From contig JASHOH010000173.1 in assembly GCA_030041215.1 (NCBI GenBank), positions 1 to 61,931 of the forward strand: a DNA stretch of 61,931 nt. Direction: 5' to 3'. Below, piece by piece: positions 50,995 through 59,971 of the stretch. The position numbers and the translations under genes were made by a program. Within the stretch, counting starts at the first letter, position 1, and each line of letters begins with the position of its first letter. The DNA comes from Candidatus Sulfotelmatobacter sp. (lineage in GTDB: Bacteria > Acidobacteriota > Terriglobia > Terriglobales > Acidobacteriaceae). Below the pieces are notes generated by a model that searched no databases, had not been told where the DNA came from, and was given only the letters and a program-made list of their open reading frames with translations.

Positions 50995-51169
50995 TCACCA
51001 CAGAGTCACAGAGACACAGAGGAAATCGAAAAGACAAAGCTTTTCGATCCGGTACCGGTAGGCCTCGCCGCGCACAAGCCTGGGTTCTGGCTTCGTTCGA
51101 TGACAAAGCAACAAGATCGCCGACCTCCAAGATTTTGTTTTCTTTGTGCCTCTGTGTCTCCGTGGTGAA
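50995..51169. repeat. CACAGAG inverted-repeat element, 175 bases, between mraY and murD
   Basis: Left arm TTCACCACAGAGTCACAGAG, right arm CTTTGTGCCTCTGTGTCTCC then GTGGTGAA, with a core of about 110 bases that is not shared with the other two copies. It occupies nearly the whole spacer. Confidence 0.8.
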
Positions 51170-51175
51170 AAAGTT

Positions 51176-52309
51176 CTATCTTAATTTCAACGTCGTCAGC
51201 GCAAACAGCGCGAACACAAGCGATGCGATCCAGAAGCGCACAATGATCTTCGACTCCGACCATCCAATCAGCTCGAAGTGATGATGAATCGGCGCCATCT
51301 TGAAGATTCTCTTCTTGCGCAGCTTGTACGAGCCTACCTGAAGGATGACCGAGACCGCCTCGATCACGAACACGCCGCCGATAAACGGCAACAACAATTC
51401 CTGCTTGATGATTACCGCGACTGTGGCGATCGCACCGCCCAGCGCCAACGATCCTACGTCGCCCATAAAAACCTCTGCTGGATGCGCGTTGTACCACAGG
51501 AATCCAATTGCCGAACCGACCATTGCCCCACAAAATATTGTCAACTCGCCAACCTGTGGCATCTTTGGGATTTCGAGATACGTCGCAAAAGTCGCGTGGC
51601 CGCTGACATAAGTTAGAACCGTCAAAGCGCCGGCGGCGATCACGGTACAGCCGATGGCGAGGCCGTCCAGTCCGTCGGTGAGATTGACCGCGTTGCTCGA
51701 ACCCACGATCACCAGTACAACAAATGCAATGAATGGCAGAAATGCCAGCGGCCACAAATGCGGGATATGCTCCCAGCTTTGCACCACCAGGTCGGGATGA
51801 AACTGCTTAAAGAAAGGCACAATCAGCTTTGTTGAGTACATCCCATAGGTCTGCATGGCGATCAGCATCACCGCAATCACAATGCTGGTGGCAATCTGCA
51901 ATCCTAATTTGGCCCGGCCGGTTAACCCAAGGTTGCGGCGTTGAGTCACTTTGGTATAGTCGTCGCTGAAACCGATCGCGGCAAAGGCACAGGTTGCAAA
52001 GACTGCGATCCATACAAAGCGGTTGCTTAAATCCGCCCAAAGCAGAGTTGGCACAATGATGGCAATCGCGATCAGTAACCCGCCCATGGTCGGGGTGCCA
52101 GCCTTTTTCTGATGGGCTTTCGGGCCTTCCTCGCGAATGTATTGTCCGATCTGAAATTCGCGCAACCGGTTGATGACCAGCGGTCCCACGATCAGCGCGG
52201 TAAAAAGTGCGGTGAGGCTGGCGAAAGCCGTACGGAACGTCAGATAGCGAAAAATGCGAAAGGGCGGTACGTAATGTTGCAGCTTCAAGTACAACAGCCA
52301 ATAAAGCAA
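51176..52309 (-). CDS. mraY: Phospho-N-acetylmuramoyl-pentapeptide-transferase
   Basis: Makes lipid I from UDP-MurNAc-pentapeptide and undecaprenyl phosphate. 377 residues, about ten membrane spans. Signatures: EGPKAHQKKAGTPTMGGLLI, the catalytic Asp pair region GFSDDYTKVTQRRNLGLTGRAKL, NAVNLTDGLDGLA, and APIHHHFELIGWSE. Full length. It sits between murF and murD as in the canonical cluster. Confidence 0.97.
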   Translation of the reverse strand: MLYWLLYLKLQHYVPPFRIFRYLTFRTAFASLTALFTALIVGPLVINRLREFQIGQYIREEGPKAHQKKAGTPTMGGLLIAIAIIVPTLLWADLSNRFVWIAVFATCAFAAIGFSDDYTKVTQRRNLGLTGRAKLGLQIATSIVIAVMLIAMQTYGMYSTKLIVPFFKQFHPDLVVQSWEHIPHLWPLAFLPFIAFVVLVIVGSSNAVNLTDGLDGLAIGCTVIAAGALTVLTYVSGHATFATYLEIPKMPQVGELTIFCGAMVGSAIGFLWYNAHPAEVFMGDVGSLALGGAIATVAVIIKQELLLPFIGGVFVIEAVSVILQVGSYKLRKKRIFKMAPIHHHFELIGWSESKIIVRFWIASLVFALFALTTLKLR

Positions 52310-52451
52310 TTAGCCTCCGAACAAGCTCAGCCGTCAGCTATCAGCCGTCAGCATCCAGCATTGAGCAACCAGCAAAGCTCGGCAATCAATAGTCCAGAAC
52401 TAAGCACTTCGGAAATCCTCAATTCCGATTTGAATCATCGCAGAATGGTAG

Positions 52452-53831
52452 TTACTGCGCACCATCGCGCCGCGACTTCCAGGTTTCCAGCGCCTTCTCC
52501 AACTTCACTCCCCGCGAGGCTTTTAGAAGCACGACATCACCCTCGCGCGCCTCGCGGGCGAGCCATTCTCCCGCTTCTTCAGGTGCTGCTACGAACTCCG
52601 CCTGCGTGCCCAAATTTCGCGCTCCTTCGACCATCGCCTGTGCCAGGCCACGAACACCAATCAGCACGTCAATTCTCTTTTCGGCGATGTGCTGCCCCGC
52701 ATGCCAATGCAGGTCTTCGCCGCTCGGGCCTAATTCCAGCATCTCGCCGGCGACAATAACGCGCCGTCTCGCGGGCATCGCCGCGAGCGTATCGACCATA
52801 GCTGCAAGGGCCTTCGGATTGGAATTGTAACAATCGTTAATCACCGTGATGTTGCCGATTTGGAGAACCTGCCCGCGTTTCTCGGCCGGGACGAGAGTGG
52901 ACAGAGCCGCGACCGCCTCGGACAGCTTCAACCCGCGCTCGATGCCCACCGCGGCCGCAGCCAGTGAATTAAGTACATTGTGCGCTCCCACAAGGGGCAA
53001 TGTCGCGTGCTCGCGGGATCCGCCAATCGCCACATCGAATTCGACCCCTTCCGCCCCGCGCGACAGTATATTTTCAGCGCGTACATGCGCCGCGGCCGCG
53101 GTTCCGTACGTCACCACTTTCCCTCTGAAATTGCGGCCGAACTGCGAGACATATTCGTCATCGGCATTCAGGATGGCCACGCCACTGGACGGCAGCGACT
53201 CGATCAGTTCATACTTTGCCCGCGCGATTCCGGCGATCGAATCGAAAAACTCCAGATGCACGGGCGCGACGTTGGTGACAACTCCAATTTCGGGCTGGGC
53301 AATTTTTGCCAAGGCGCGAATCTCTCCCGCATGAGACATGCCCATTTCGATGACGGCCATATCGTGCTCCGGCTCGAGTTTCAGAAGCATGAGCGGCAGA
53401 CCGAAGTGATTGTTGAAATTCCCTTCTGATTTCAGCACGCGAAAGCGCGCGCTGAGCACATGCGCAATCGCCTCTTTTGTCGTCGTCTTGCCTGCTGAGC
53501 CGGTCACACCGATCAGCGGCTTGGCCCACTGCTTTCTCACGGCGGCGGCAAGGCATTGCAGCGCAAGAAGCGTGTCATTTACCGCCAACAATCGATTTTG
53601 GGCAGCGTATCGGGCCAATTGATCTCTGCGAACGACGGCAGCGATGGCGCCTCGTTCGAGGGCCTGCTCCACGAAGTCGTGGCCATCCAGCCGCTCACCT
53701 TTTACAGCAAAGAAAAGCTCGCCAGGGGCAATCGTTCGGGAATCGATGGAATACCTGGTGGCAACTTCGCTGGCGGGAAAGTCTCCTGTGGCGCCGGTGA
53801 ACTCGGCAATTTTGGCGAGCGTCAGCTTCAT
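52452..53831 (-). CDS. murF: UDP-N-acetylmuramoyl-tripeptide--D-alanyl-D-alanine ligase
   Basis: Adds D-Ala-D-Ala to the stem peptide. 459 residues from the ATG at 53829-53831, which overlaps the murE stop in an ATGA; the frame upstream of it is inside murE. ATP loop GVTGSAGKTTTKEAIAHVL, NVAPVHLEFF, NDCYNSNPKALAAMVDTL and the C-terminal domain are complete. Confidence 0.96.
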   Translation of the reverse strand: MKLTLAKIAEFTGATGDFPASEVATRYSIDSRTIAPGELFFAVKGERLDGHDFVEQALERGAIAAVVRRDQLARYAAQNRLLAVNDTLLALQCLAAAVRKQWAKPLIGVTGSAGKTTTKEAIAHVLSARFRVLKSEGNFNNHFGLPLMLLKLEPEHDMAVIEMGMSHAGEIRALAKIAQPEIGVVTNVAPVHLEFFDSIAGIARAKYELIESLPSSGVAILNADDEYVSQFGRNFRGKVVTYGTAAAAHVRAENILSRGAEGVEFDVAIGGSREHATLPLVGAHNVLNSLAAAAVGIERGLKLSEAVAALSTLVPAEKRGQVLQIGNITVINDCYNSNPKALAAMVDTLAAMPARRRVIVAGEMLELGPSGEDLHWHAGQHIAEKRIDVLIGVRGLAQAMVEGARNLGTQAEFVAAPEEAGEWLAREAREGDVVLLKASRGVKLEKALETWKSRRDGAQ

Positions 53832-55339
53832 GCCTGCGCTCCCGCTCGCGCCGGCTCGCACTCGAAACCGGCGGCGCGCAAGGCTTCTCGCGCCACTTCA
53901 ACGTCATCGAACGGAACCGGCCCTTCGCGCGTGATCTGCACTTTTTCGTGGCCTTTGCCCGCCAGCAGCACAATGTCTCCCGGGCGCGCCTCGCCGATCG
54001 CCAGCGCAATCGCCTTGCGCCTGTCGGGCTCTACGGTGTATTTCACTCCAGTTTTCTGCAGGCCGACGACAGCGTCATTGATAATTGCGGCCGGGTCTTC
54101 GCTGCGTGGATTGTCAGACGTCAGCACCACGAAATCACTGCCTCGGCCTGCGGCCTCGCCCATCAGCGGACGCTTGTTGCGGTCGCGATCGCCTCCACAT
54201 CCGAACAACGTGACGACTCTGCCCTTCGCCGGCGAAACCAGTTCGCGTGCCAGCGCCGTCAGATTGCGCAGAGCATCGTCCGTGTGCGCGTAGTCAACGA
54301 CCACGGTAAACGGCTGCTCGCACTCGACCCGCTGAAATCTTCCGGGAACAGAAGCTAGCTTGTCGACGCCATCGGCAATCGCCGGCGCGGAACAGCCGCG
54401 CGCGAAAGCCGCTCCCACGGCAGCCATGATGTTGTAGACGTTCACGCGCCCGATGAGCGGCGAAAACAATGCGATCTTGTCAGCGGGCGTCACCAGATCG
54501 AAACGCGTTCCGCGGGTGGTGATTCGAACGTTCTGAACGTTAAAATCGCCGCGCTCCCAACCATATTTCAACACCACGGAGCTGCGCTTGCGGCTGAAGT
54601 CGGCCAGCTTCGCTCCTGAGTCGTCATCGACATTAATCACCGCCGCTCGGGGCGCTTCCGTGCCGCAGCCGGCAAAGAGCACGCGCTTGGCCGCGAAATA
54701 TTCGCCCATAGTCTTGTGATAGTCGAGGTGATCGCGGGTTAGGTTTGTGAATACGGCCACATCGAAGGGGATGCCGTAGACGCGCTCCTGCGCGAGCGCG
54801 TGCGAAGAAACTTCCATGACCGCTTCGGTTGCGCCGTGCCCTAATGCCTGGCTGAAAAGCTGGTTCAATTCGAGCGCTTCGGGCGTGGTGTGCGGCGCGG
54901 GCAACACTTTTCCTGCCACGTGATATTCGATCGTTCCTATGAGTGCGCTCTTTTTCCCAGCGGCGTGCAGAATCGATTCCAGAAGAAATGCGGCTGTGCT
55001 TTTGCCGTTTGTGCCGGTGATTCCGCTGATCGCGATGCGTTCGGCGGGCTTCTTATAGAAATTTGCGCTGATGCGCGCGAGCGCCCGACGGCCATGGGTG
55101 ACAACTGCCCAAGCTACGTTGGGGCGAGGTTTCTGCTCTGGCGAGTCTGTTACTATCGCGACGGCGCCCGCCGCGATAGCCTGATCAATAAAACGGTTTC
55201 CGTCACTCGATTCGCCGCGCAAGGCCACGAACAACGCACCCGGCTTGACCCGGCGCGAGTCGTATTCGACACTGCTCACCCCCGGATCCCCGCTGATCGA
55301 GAGGAATTCCGCTCCATCCAGCGCTTGTTGGAAGGTCAT
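53828..55339 (-). CDS. murE: UDP-MurNAc-tripeptide synthetase, meso-diaminopimelate type
   Basis: 503 residues. N-terminal domain DSRRVKPGALFVALRGESSDGN, ATP loop GTNGKSTAAFLLESIL, NLTRDHLDYHKTMGEY and the C-terminal TSDNPRSEDP. The DNPR motif is the known mark of meso-diaminopimelate specificity, so the wall is of the Gram-negative DAP type. It is the first gene of the cluster; mraZ, mraW, ftsL and ftsI do not precede it. Confidence 0.96.
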   Translation of the reverse strand: MTFQQALDGAEFLSISGDPGVSSVEYDSRRVKPGALFVALRGESSDGNRFIDQAIAAGAVAIVTDSPEQKPRPNVAWAVVTHGRRALARISANFYKKPAERIAISGITGTNGKSTAAFLLESILHAAGKKSALIGTIEYHVAGKVLPAPHTTPEALELNQLFSQALGHGATEAVMEVSSHALAQERVYGIPFDVAVFTNLTRDHLDYHKTMGEYFAAKRVLFAGCGTEAPRAAVINVDDDSGAKLADFSRKRSSVVLKYGWERGDFNVQNVRITTRGTRFDLVTPADKIALFSPLIGRVNVYNIMAAVGAAFARGCSAPAIADGVDKLASVPGRFQRVECEQPFTVVVDYAHTDDALRNLTALARELVSPAKGRVVTLFGCGGDRDRNKRPLMGEAAGRGSDFVVLTSDNPRSEDPAAIINDAVVGLQKTGVKYTVEPDRRKAIALAIGEARPGDIVLLAGKGHEKVQITREGPVPFDDVEVAREALRAAGFECEPARAGAQA

Positions 55340-55461
55340 TGCTTAGGATTATAGGACAGCAAGAGACCTCAACCGGCAATTGGAAACCGACAGTCGGCAA
55401 TCCGCACTCAGGTTACCATCGGAACATTTCGTCCGCCGCCGCACCGCGCTACAGTACATTC

Positions 55462-55635
55462 ATGTCCACGCAGACCAAATTCTTGTGCGCGCAGTGCGAA
55501 AAACCCGAAGACAAGTGCGAGTGTGAGAAATTCTGCTGCCTGTGCCAGTCGCAGCTCGACGTTCGCGTTTGCGGCGATGGTCTCATGTATTGCGAGCCCT
55601 GCCGAAACGCCTGCGACTACAAAACCTCTGATTAA
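55462..55635 (+). CDS. Small cysteine-rich (zinc-ribbon-like) protein
   Basis: 57 residues from the ATG at 55462; the upstream extension of the frame is repeat-like. It has nine cysteines in paired spacing: CAQC, CEC, CCLC, then CGDG, CEPC and C near the end. Such spacing usually binds one or two zinc ions. Only a short leader and no signal peptide are seen, so it is probably cytosolic. The function is unknown. It is divergent from murE and convergent with the mutase gene. Confidence 0.65.
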   Translation: MSTQTKFLCAQCEKPEDKCECEKFCCLCQSQLDVRVCGDGLMYCEPCRNACDYKTSD

Positions 55636-55742
55636 GCGGCAACATGCGAAGACAGAATCGCGGCTGCCGTTATTCACCGTCTTGCAGGCGGAGCAAAGAA
55701 TCTCGCGCTCGACACCGGGCAGTTTCAAGGGCGAACGGGTTT

Positions 55743-57362
55743 CTAAATCACGACAGCTTCGCGATACTCTCCAAAAACTTTGCGCATAGCATCGGCGATC
55801 TCGCCGACAGTGGCGTTGGCTTCTACAGCGGTGAGAATTCGCGGCATCAGGTTTGCGCCTGATTTGGCAGCATCGATGATGCCGTTCAGGGCGAAATGCC
55901 ACGGCCCGACGTCGCGCTTGGCCCGAAAAGCTCGCACGCGTTCCACTTGCTTTTGTTCCAGCGCAGGGTCAATCTTCTGAATCGGTATCGGCTTTTCTTC
56001 TTCCACTTCAAACTTGTTCACGCCCACGACGATTGCCTTGCCCTGATCGACTGCCCGCTGATATTCGTAAGCGGCGTTCTGAATTTCCTGCTGCACGAAG
56101 CCATGCTCAATGGCTTTTAGCATGCCGCCTATGGTTTCGATCTTGCCCAGATATTCCGCTGCCCGCTTTTCGATCTCGTTCGTCAGGCACTCAACGTAAT
56201 AAGACCCGGCCAACGGATCGATGGTCTGCGGCGCCCCCGACTCGTAGGCGATGATCTGCTGCGTGCGCAAGGCAATGCGCGCCGCTTGTTCTGTGGGAAG
56301 ACCCAAAGCCTCGTCATAGGAATTCGTATGCAGCGATTGCGTGCCGCCCAGCACCGCCGCCATGGCCTGAATCGCCGTGCGAACGATGTTGTTCTCAGGT
56401 TGCTGGGCAGTCAGTGTCGATCCCGCGGTCTGCGTATGAAAGCGCAGCATCCACGAGCGCGGATTCTTCGCCTTGAAATGCTCGCGCATGATGCGGGCCC
56501 ACATGCGGCGCGCCACGCGGAATTTAGCCACTTCTTCCAGAAAATTGTTGTGCGCGTTAAAGAAAAATGAGAGACGAGGCGCGAACTGGTCGACATCGAG
56601 GCCGGCTTTAATCGCGGCCTCGACATAGCACATGCCGTTGCCCAGCGTGAATGCGACTTCCTGCACCGCCGTCGATCCCGCCTCGCGCATGTGATAGCCG
56701 GAAATCGAAATTATGTTCCACTCCGGCACGGCCTCCTTCGCCCAGGCAAACATGTCGGTGATGATGCGCATCGCCGCCTGCGGGGGATAAATATACGTCC
56801 CGCGGGCAATGTATTCCTTCAACACGTCGTTCTGCACGGTGCCGGATAATTTCTTGATATCCATTTCTTGCCGCCGGGCGACGGCAACATACAACGCCAG
56901 CAGAATTGAAGCTGTGGCATTGATGGTCATGGATGTCGAAATCTTCGTGAGATCGATGCCATCGAACAGCAGCAGCATGTCTTCGATGGAATCAATGGCT
57001 ACGCCTACCTTGCCCACTTCACCTGCGGCCAATGGATTATCGGAGTCCAACCCAATCTGTGTCGGCAAGTCGAACGCCACAGAAAGCCCCGTAGTGCCGT
57101 TGGCCAACAAATATTTGTAACGTTTGTTTGATTCCTCAGCATCGCCCATGCCGGCATACTGGCGCATGGTCCACAGGCGCCCGCGATACATAGTGGCCTG
57201 CACGCCTCGAGTGAACGGGTACTCGCCGGGATATCCGACTTCGGTGTCGTAGTCGAATCCCTTCAGGTCTGCCGGGGTGTAAAGGGGGTTGACGGGAATG
57301 TGAGAGGAAGTCTCGATTTCTGGCACGGTCTTCTCTACGGCATCTTTAGTCTTGCTGGGCAC
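55743..57362 (-). CDS. Methylmalonyl-CoA mutase family, large (catalytic) subunit
   Basis: Adenosylcobalamin-dependent carbon-skeleton mutase acting on an acyl-CoA. 539 residues comprise only the catalytic barrel ([104 protein letters not shown]). The cobalamin-binding domain with DxHxxG is absent, so a separate small subunit must be encoded elsewhere, as is usual for this 540-residue type. Methylmalonyl-CoA, isobutyryl-CoA and ethylmalonyl-type substrates cannot be told apart safely here. It stands alone. Confidence 0.93.
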   Translation of the reverse strand: MPSKTKDAVEKTVPEIETSSHIPVNPLYTPADLKGFDYDTEVGYPGEYPFTRGVQATMYRGRLWTMRQYAGMGDAEESNKRYKYLLANGTTGLSVAFDLPTQIGLDSDNPLAAGEVGKVGVAIDSIEDMLLLFDGIDLTKISTSMTINATASILLALYVAVARRQEMDIKKLSGTVQNDVLKEYIARGTYIYPPQAAMRIITDMFAWAKEAVPEWNIISISGYHMREAGSTAVQEVAFTLGNGMCYVEAAIKAGLDVDQFAPRLSFFFNAHNNFLEEVAKFRVARRMWARIMREHFKAKNPRSWMLRFHTQTAGSTLTAQQPENNIVRTAIQAMAAVLGGTQSLHTNSYDEALGLPTEQAARIALRTQQIIAYESGAPQTIDPLAGSYYVECLTNEIEKRAAEYLGKIETIGGMLKAIEHGFVQQEIQNAAYEYQRAVDQGKAIVVGVNKFEVEEEKPIPIQKIDPALEQKQVERVRAFRAKRDVGPWHFALNGIIDAAKSGANLMPRILTAVEANATVGEIADAMRKVFGEYREAVVI

Positions 57363-57508
57363 GAATGAATCCTATTTCGACCGGGCGATTTTGTGGTCTA
57401 GAGCTTACCAGCAATCGATATTCCGAACCGGCTAAGCCAGAATCGACTCCAGATGAGCCAGCCCGGCTTTTCATCTCTTTCAGCTAGCGTGGCATAAGGC
57501 GATGCGCT

Positions 57509-57859
57509 TCATGATCTTGCGCGGTTTCTGGCCTTCTGCCGAACTCTCCAAAACGAACTTACTCCGAACCACGCGAATGCCAGTGTGAAGGCAATGGCCA
57601 GGCCAACGCGGCCAAAGCCCACTTTTCCTGCGTTATATTTCGCGTATTCGTGCGCCAGGGCCACGCCTCCGCTTGTCGCCATGAGCAGGAAAACACAGCC
57701 GATGGCCTGCAACCAAAGGTCGTGCAGTGCGCTTCCCGACGCCCGAGCAGTGGTCGAAACGGCGGTGCGCACCGCCCGAAGAACCCGACTCTTGCCCGCC
57801 TGCCTTGCCGCAACTTTCGCGACCACACCGATCTTTTGTGCGGTAGAAACCTTGCTCAC
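57509..57859 (-). CDS. Hypothetical protein with two membrane spans
   Basis: 116 residues. A basic, helical N-terminus (about 1-45, rich in Ala, Arg and Lys) precedes two hydrophobic spans (about 50-68 and 83-102) and a basic C-terminal tail, so both ends should be cytoplasmic. I do not recognise the family. It is divergent from the small protein gene at 57977. Confidence 0.65.
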   Translation of the reverse strand: MSKVSTAQKIGVVAKVAARQAGKSRVLRAVRTAVSTTARASGSALHDLWLQAIGCVFLLMATSGGVALAHEYAKYNAGKVGFGRVGLAIAFTLAFAWFGVSSFWRVRQKARNRARS

Positions 57860-57976
57860 GGCTCGATTTTAACAGCCTTCGGAGCTACAATGACCCCACC
57901 TGGTGGCGCAGCGTTCTGCGCGCCACAGGCATCTAAGCGATGTAGAGCCGGTTAACTCGGCGAACCGGGGGAAGAC

Positions 57977-58258
57977 GTGGATCAGCAACTCAAACAACTC
58001 ATGAAGGAACTGGGCGAAGCCATCAACGAGTCTCTTTCCGATTCCGACCAGATCGCCGAGGTCGTCTCCCGTATTAAAGAGGGCGGCTACGACATTTTCC
58101 TGGTCCTGGAAGCCACCATCGGCGTCAGTAAGCAGGGCGAAAAAACGGCGGATAAGTCCATTGTTTCCACGATTCCTTCCAACGCGGAATTCAAAGTCAA
58201 CGATCAGGATTTGAAGTTCCTGAAGTCGCTGCGAATCAAGATTGAGGAAGAAAAATAG
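57977..58258 (+). CDS. Hypothetical small soluble protein
   Basis: 93 residues, acidic, with a helical N-terminal half (QLKQLMKELGEAINESLSDS) and a beta-like middle (GGYDIFLVLEATIGVSK) ending in a charged FLKSLRIKIEEEK segment. No signal peptide or cysteines. GGGGGAAGACG lies just upstream of the ATG. The composition is that of a real protein, but the function is unknown to me. Confidence 0.7.
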   Translation: MDQQLKQLMKELGEAINESLSDSDQIAEVVSRIKEGGYDIFLVLEATIGVSKQGEKTADKSIVSTIPSNAEFKVNDQDLKFLKSLRIKIEEEK

Positions 58259-58306
58259 GCGCTGAGCCTACGACCCGTCGCCATCACCTAAAGTGAGGTA
58301 TTTGGG

Positions 58307-58353
58307 AAGATCCCTAGCTCCGCCTGAAAAGCGGCTCCTCTCGGGATGACGCC
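58307..58353. repeat. Dispersed GATCCCT...GGGATGACGCC repeat
   Basis: Contains CTCCGCCTGAAAAGCGGCT as in the copy at 40518-40593 and ends GGGATGACGCC as in the copy at 32660-32705. Confidence 0.65.
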
Positions 58354-58455
58354 ATCATAGCGGCAAACGTTGTGCCAGCGGCGGACAACCGCGAGTGTCG
58401 ATGCACCGCTAACGTCTCTTTGCTGTGCTACCATCTATTTTTTCCAGGCAGTTGC

Positions 58456-59706
58456 ATGAAAGACACCCTCGGAGTCCTTCTCGCTGGCGGCGCCGGAGAG
58501 CGCCTTTATCCCCTGACTCGCGACCGTGCCAAGCCCGCTGTGACCTTCGGCGGCATGTATCGCATCATTGACATCACGCTTTCCAATTGCCTCAACTCCG
58601 ACCTGCGCCGGGTCTACATTCTCACGCAATACAAAGCGCTCTCTCTAAACCGCCACATCCGTGAAGGATGGAATATTCTGGGACGCGAAGTCGGCGAGTT
58701 CATCGAGGTTCTTCCGCCCATGCAGCGGGTCAGCGATCAGTGGTATCAAGGCACGGCCGACGCTGTCTACCAGAACATCTATTCCATCGGCTCCGAGCAA
58801 CCCAAGTACGTGCTGATTCTGGGCGGCGACCACATCTACAAGATGGACTACGGCAAGATGCTGAAGCAGCACAAAGATTCCGCAGCCGATGTTACCCTCG
58901 CGACGATACAGATCGATCTCGCCGAAACTCACCGCTTCGGCGTGGTCGATTTCGACCGCGACGGCCGCATCAACGGCTTCGAGGAAAAGCCCAGGACGAC
59001 CGACCTGCGGTCTCCCTGGAACCCCGACAAGGTTGCAGGATCGATGGGCGTTTACCTGTTCAATGCCGATGTTCTTATTCCCGTCCTGCTGAAGGACGCG
59101 GAAGACCATAGCTCTAGCCACGATTTCGGCAAGGACATTCTTCCTCGCATGGTCAATGATCACCGCGTTTTTGCCTACGACTTCATCGACGAGAACAAAA
59201 AGGAAGCTCTTTACTGGCGCGACGTGGGCACGCTGGAGGCCTATTACGAAGCCAACATGGATATAGTCGCGGTTTCGCCGATTTTCAATCTGTATGACCA
59301 GGATTGGCCGATCCGTACGCACCAGCGGCAGTATCCTCCGGCTAAGTTCGTTTTTTCCGATAAAGACCGCATGGGGACGGCGCTCGACTCCATCGTGTCG
59401 AACGGCTGCATCGTCTCGGGAGGAATTGTCAAGAACTCCGTTCTCTCGCCCGACGTGCGCGTGAATTCGTATTCCGAAGTCGATGCCTCGATATTGTTTT
59501 CGCACGTCGCAGTTGGGCGGCATTGCCGCATCCGGCGCTGCATCATTGACCGCGACGTGCATCTCCCTGAAGGCACGACCATCGGCTACGACACTGAAGC
59601 TGACCGCTCGCGCTACTTCGTCACCGACAGCGGCATCACCGTTGTAACGCGGGATTATTCGCTGTTTGAAAATCCGGTTACGGTTGATTACTTCACGAGT
59701 GAGTAA
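58456..59706 (+). CDS. glgC: Glucose-1-phosphate adenylyltransferase
   Basis: Makes ADP-glucose for glycogen synthesis. 416 residues from MKDTLGVLLAGGAGERLYPL; the frame extends 28 codons upstream without family similarity. Signatures: LAGGAGERLYPLTRDRAKPA (nucleotide site), YRIIDITLSNCLNS, WYQGTADAVYQN, FGVVDFDRDGRINGFEEKP (glucose-1-phosphate site), SMGVYLFN and the C-terminal left-handed helix domain. Length is normal. No other glycogen gene adjoins it. Confidence 0.95.
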   Translation: MKDTLGVLLAGGAGERLYPLTRDRAKPAVTFGGMYRIIDITLSNCLNSDLRRVYILTQYKALSLNRHIREGWNILGREVGEFIEVLPPMQRVSDQWYQGTADAVYQNIYSIGSEQPKYVLILGGDHIYKMDYGKMLKQHKDSAADVTLATIQIDLAETHRFGVVDFDRDGRINGFEEKPRTTDLRSPWNPDKVAGSMGVYLFNADVLIPVLLKDAEDHSSSHDFGKDILPRMVNDHRVFAYDFIDENKKEALYWRDVGTLEAYYEANMDIVAVSPIFNLYDQDWPIRTHQRQYPPAKFVFSDKDRMGTALDSIVSNGCIVSGGIVKNSVLSPDVRVNSYSEVDASILFSHVAVGRHCRIRRCIIDRDVHLPEGTTIGYDTEADRSRYFVTDSGITVVTRDYSLFENPVTVDYFTSE

Positions 59707-59728
59707 CCGCTCTAGCTTTTCAACACAT

Positions 59729-59905
59729 GATGTCATCCCGACGAGGGCGGTAGCTCTCGGAGGGACCTTACGATACGAGTCCATCGCAATGGGAGCAGGA
59801 AAGAAATGCTTCGGCGCATGCGGCGTAGCAGTTCCCGTCCGCTGCACGAATGCTTCCGACTGACGTATGGTCCCTCTCGCGGCTTTCGCCGCCTTCGGGA
59901 TGACA
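59729..59905. repeat. Composite dispersed repeat with inverted ends upstream of aspS (177 bases)
   Basis: Left end GATGTCATCCCGACGAGGGC then GGAGGGACCTTACGA; right end GGTCCCTCTCGCGGC then TTCGGGATGACA. The outer ends are inverted repeats of TGTCATCCCGA. Same architecture as 28437-28617. Confidence 0.7.
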
Positions 59906-59919
59906 GAGCTCTCACCAGT

Positions 59920-59925
59920 TATAAT
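59920..59925 (+). promoter_or_regulatory. Possible -10 box of aspS
   Basis: A perfect TATAAT just beyond the repeat; no good -35 is found at the right distance. Transcription would start about 40 bases before the proposed TTG start. Confidence 0.35.
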
Positions 59926-59971
59926 CACTGATTCGGTTTGCAGGAATTATTCTCACTGTAAGGATTTCAGC

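Noticed and set aside
57363..57508. Cobalamin riboswitch upstream of the mutase gene
   Set aside because: No B12-box-like GCCACTG element or conserved core could be found.
58645..59928. 427-codon frame antisense to glgC
   Set aside because: Lies on the opposite strand of a fully conserved enzyme and reads as compositional shadow with no domain.
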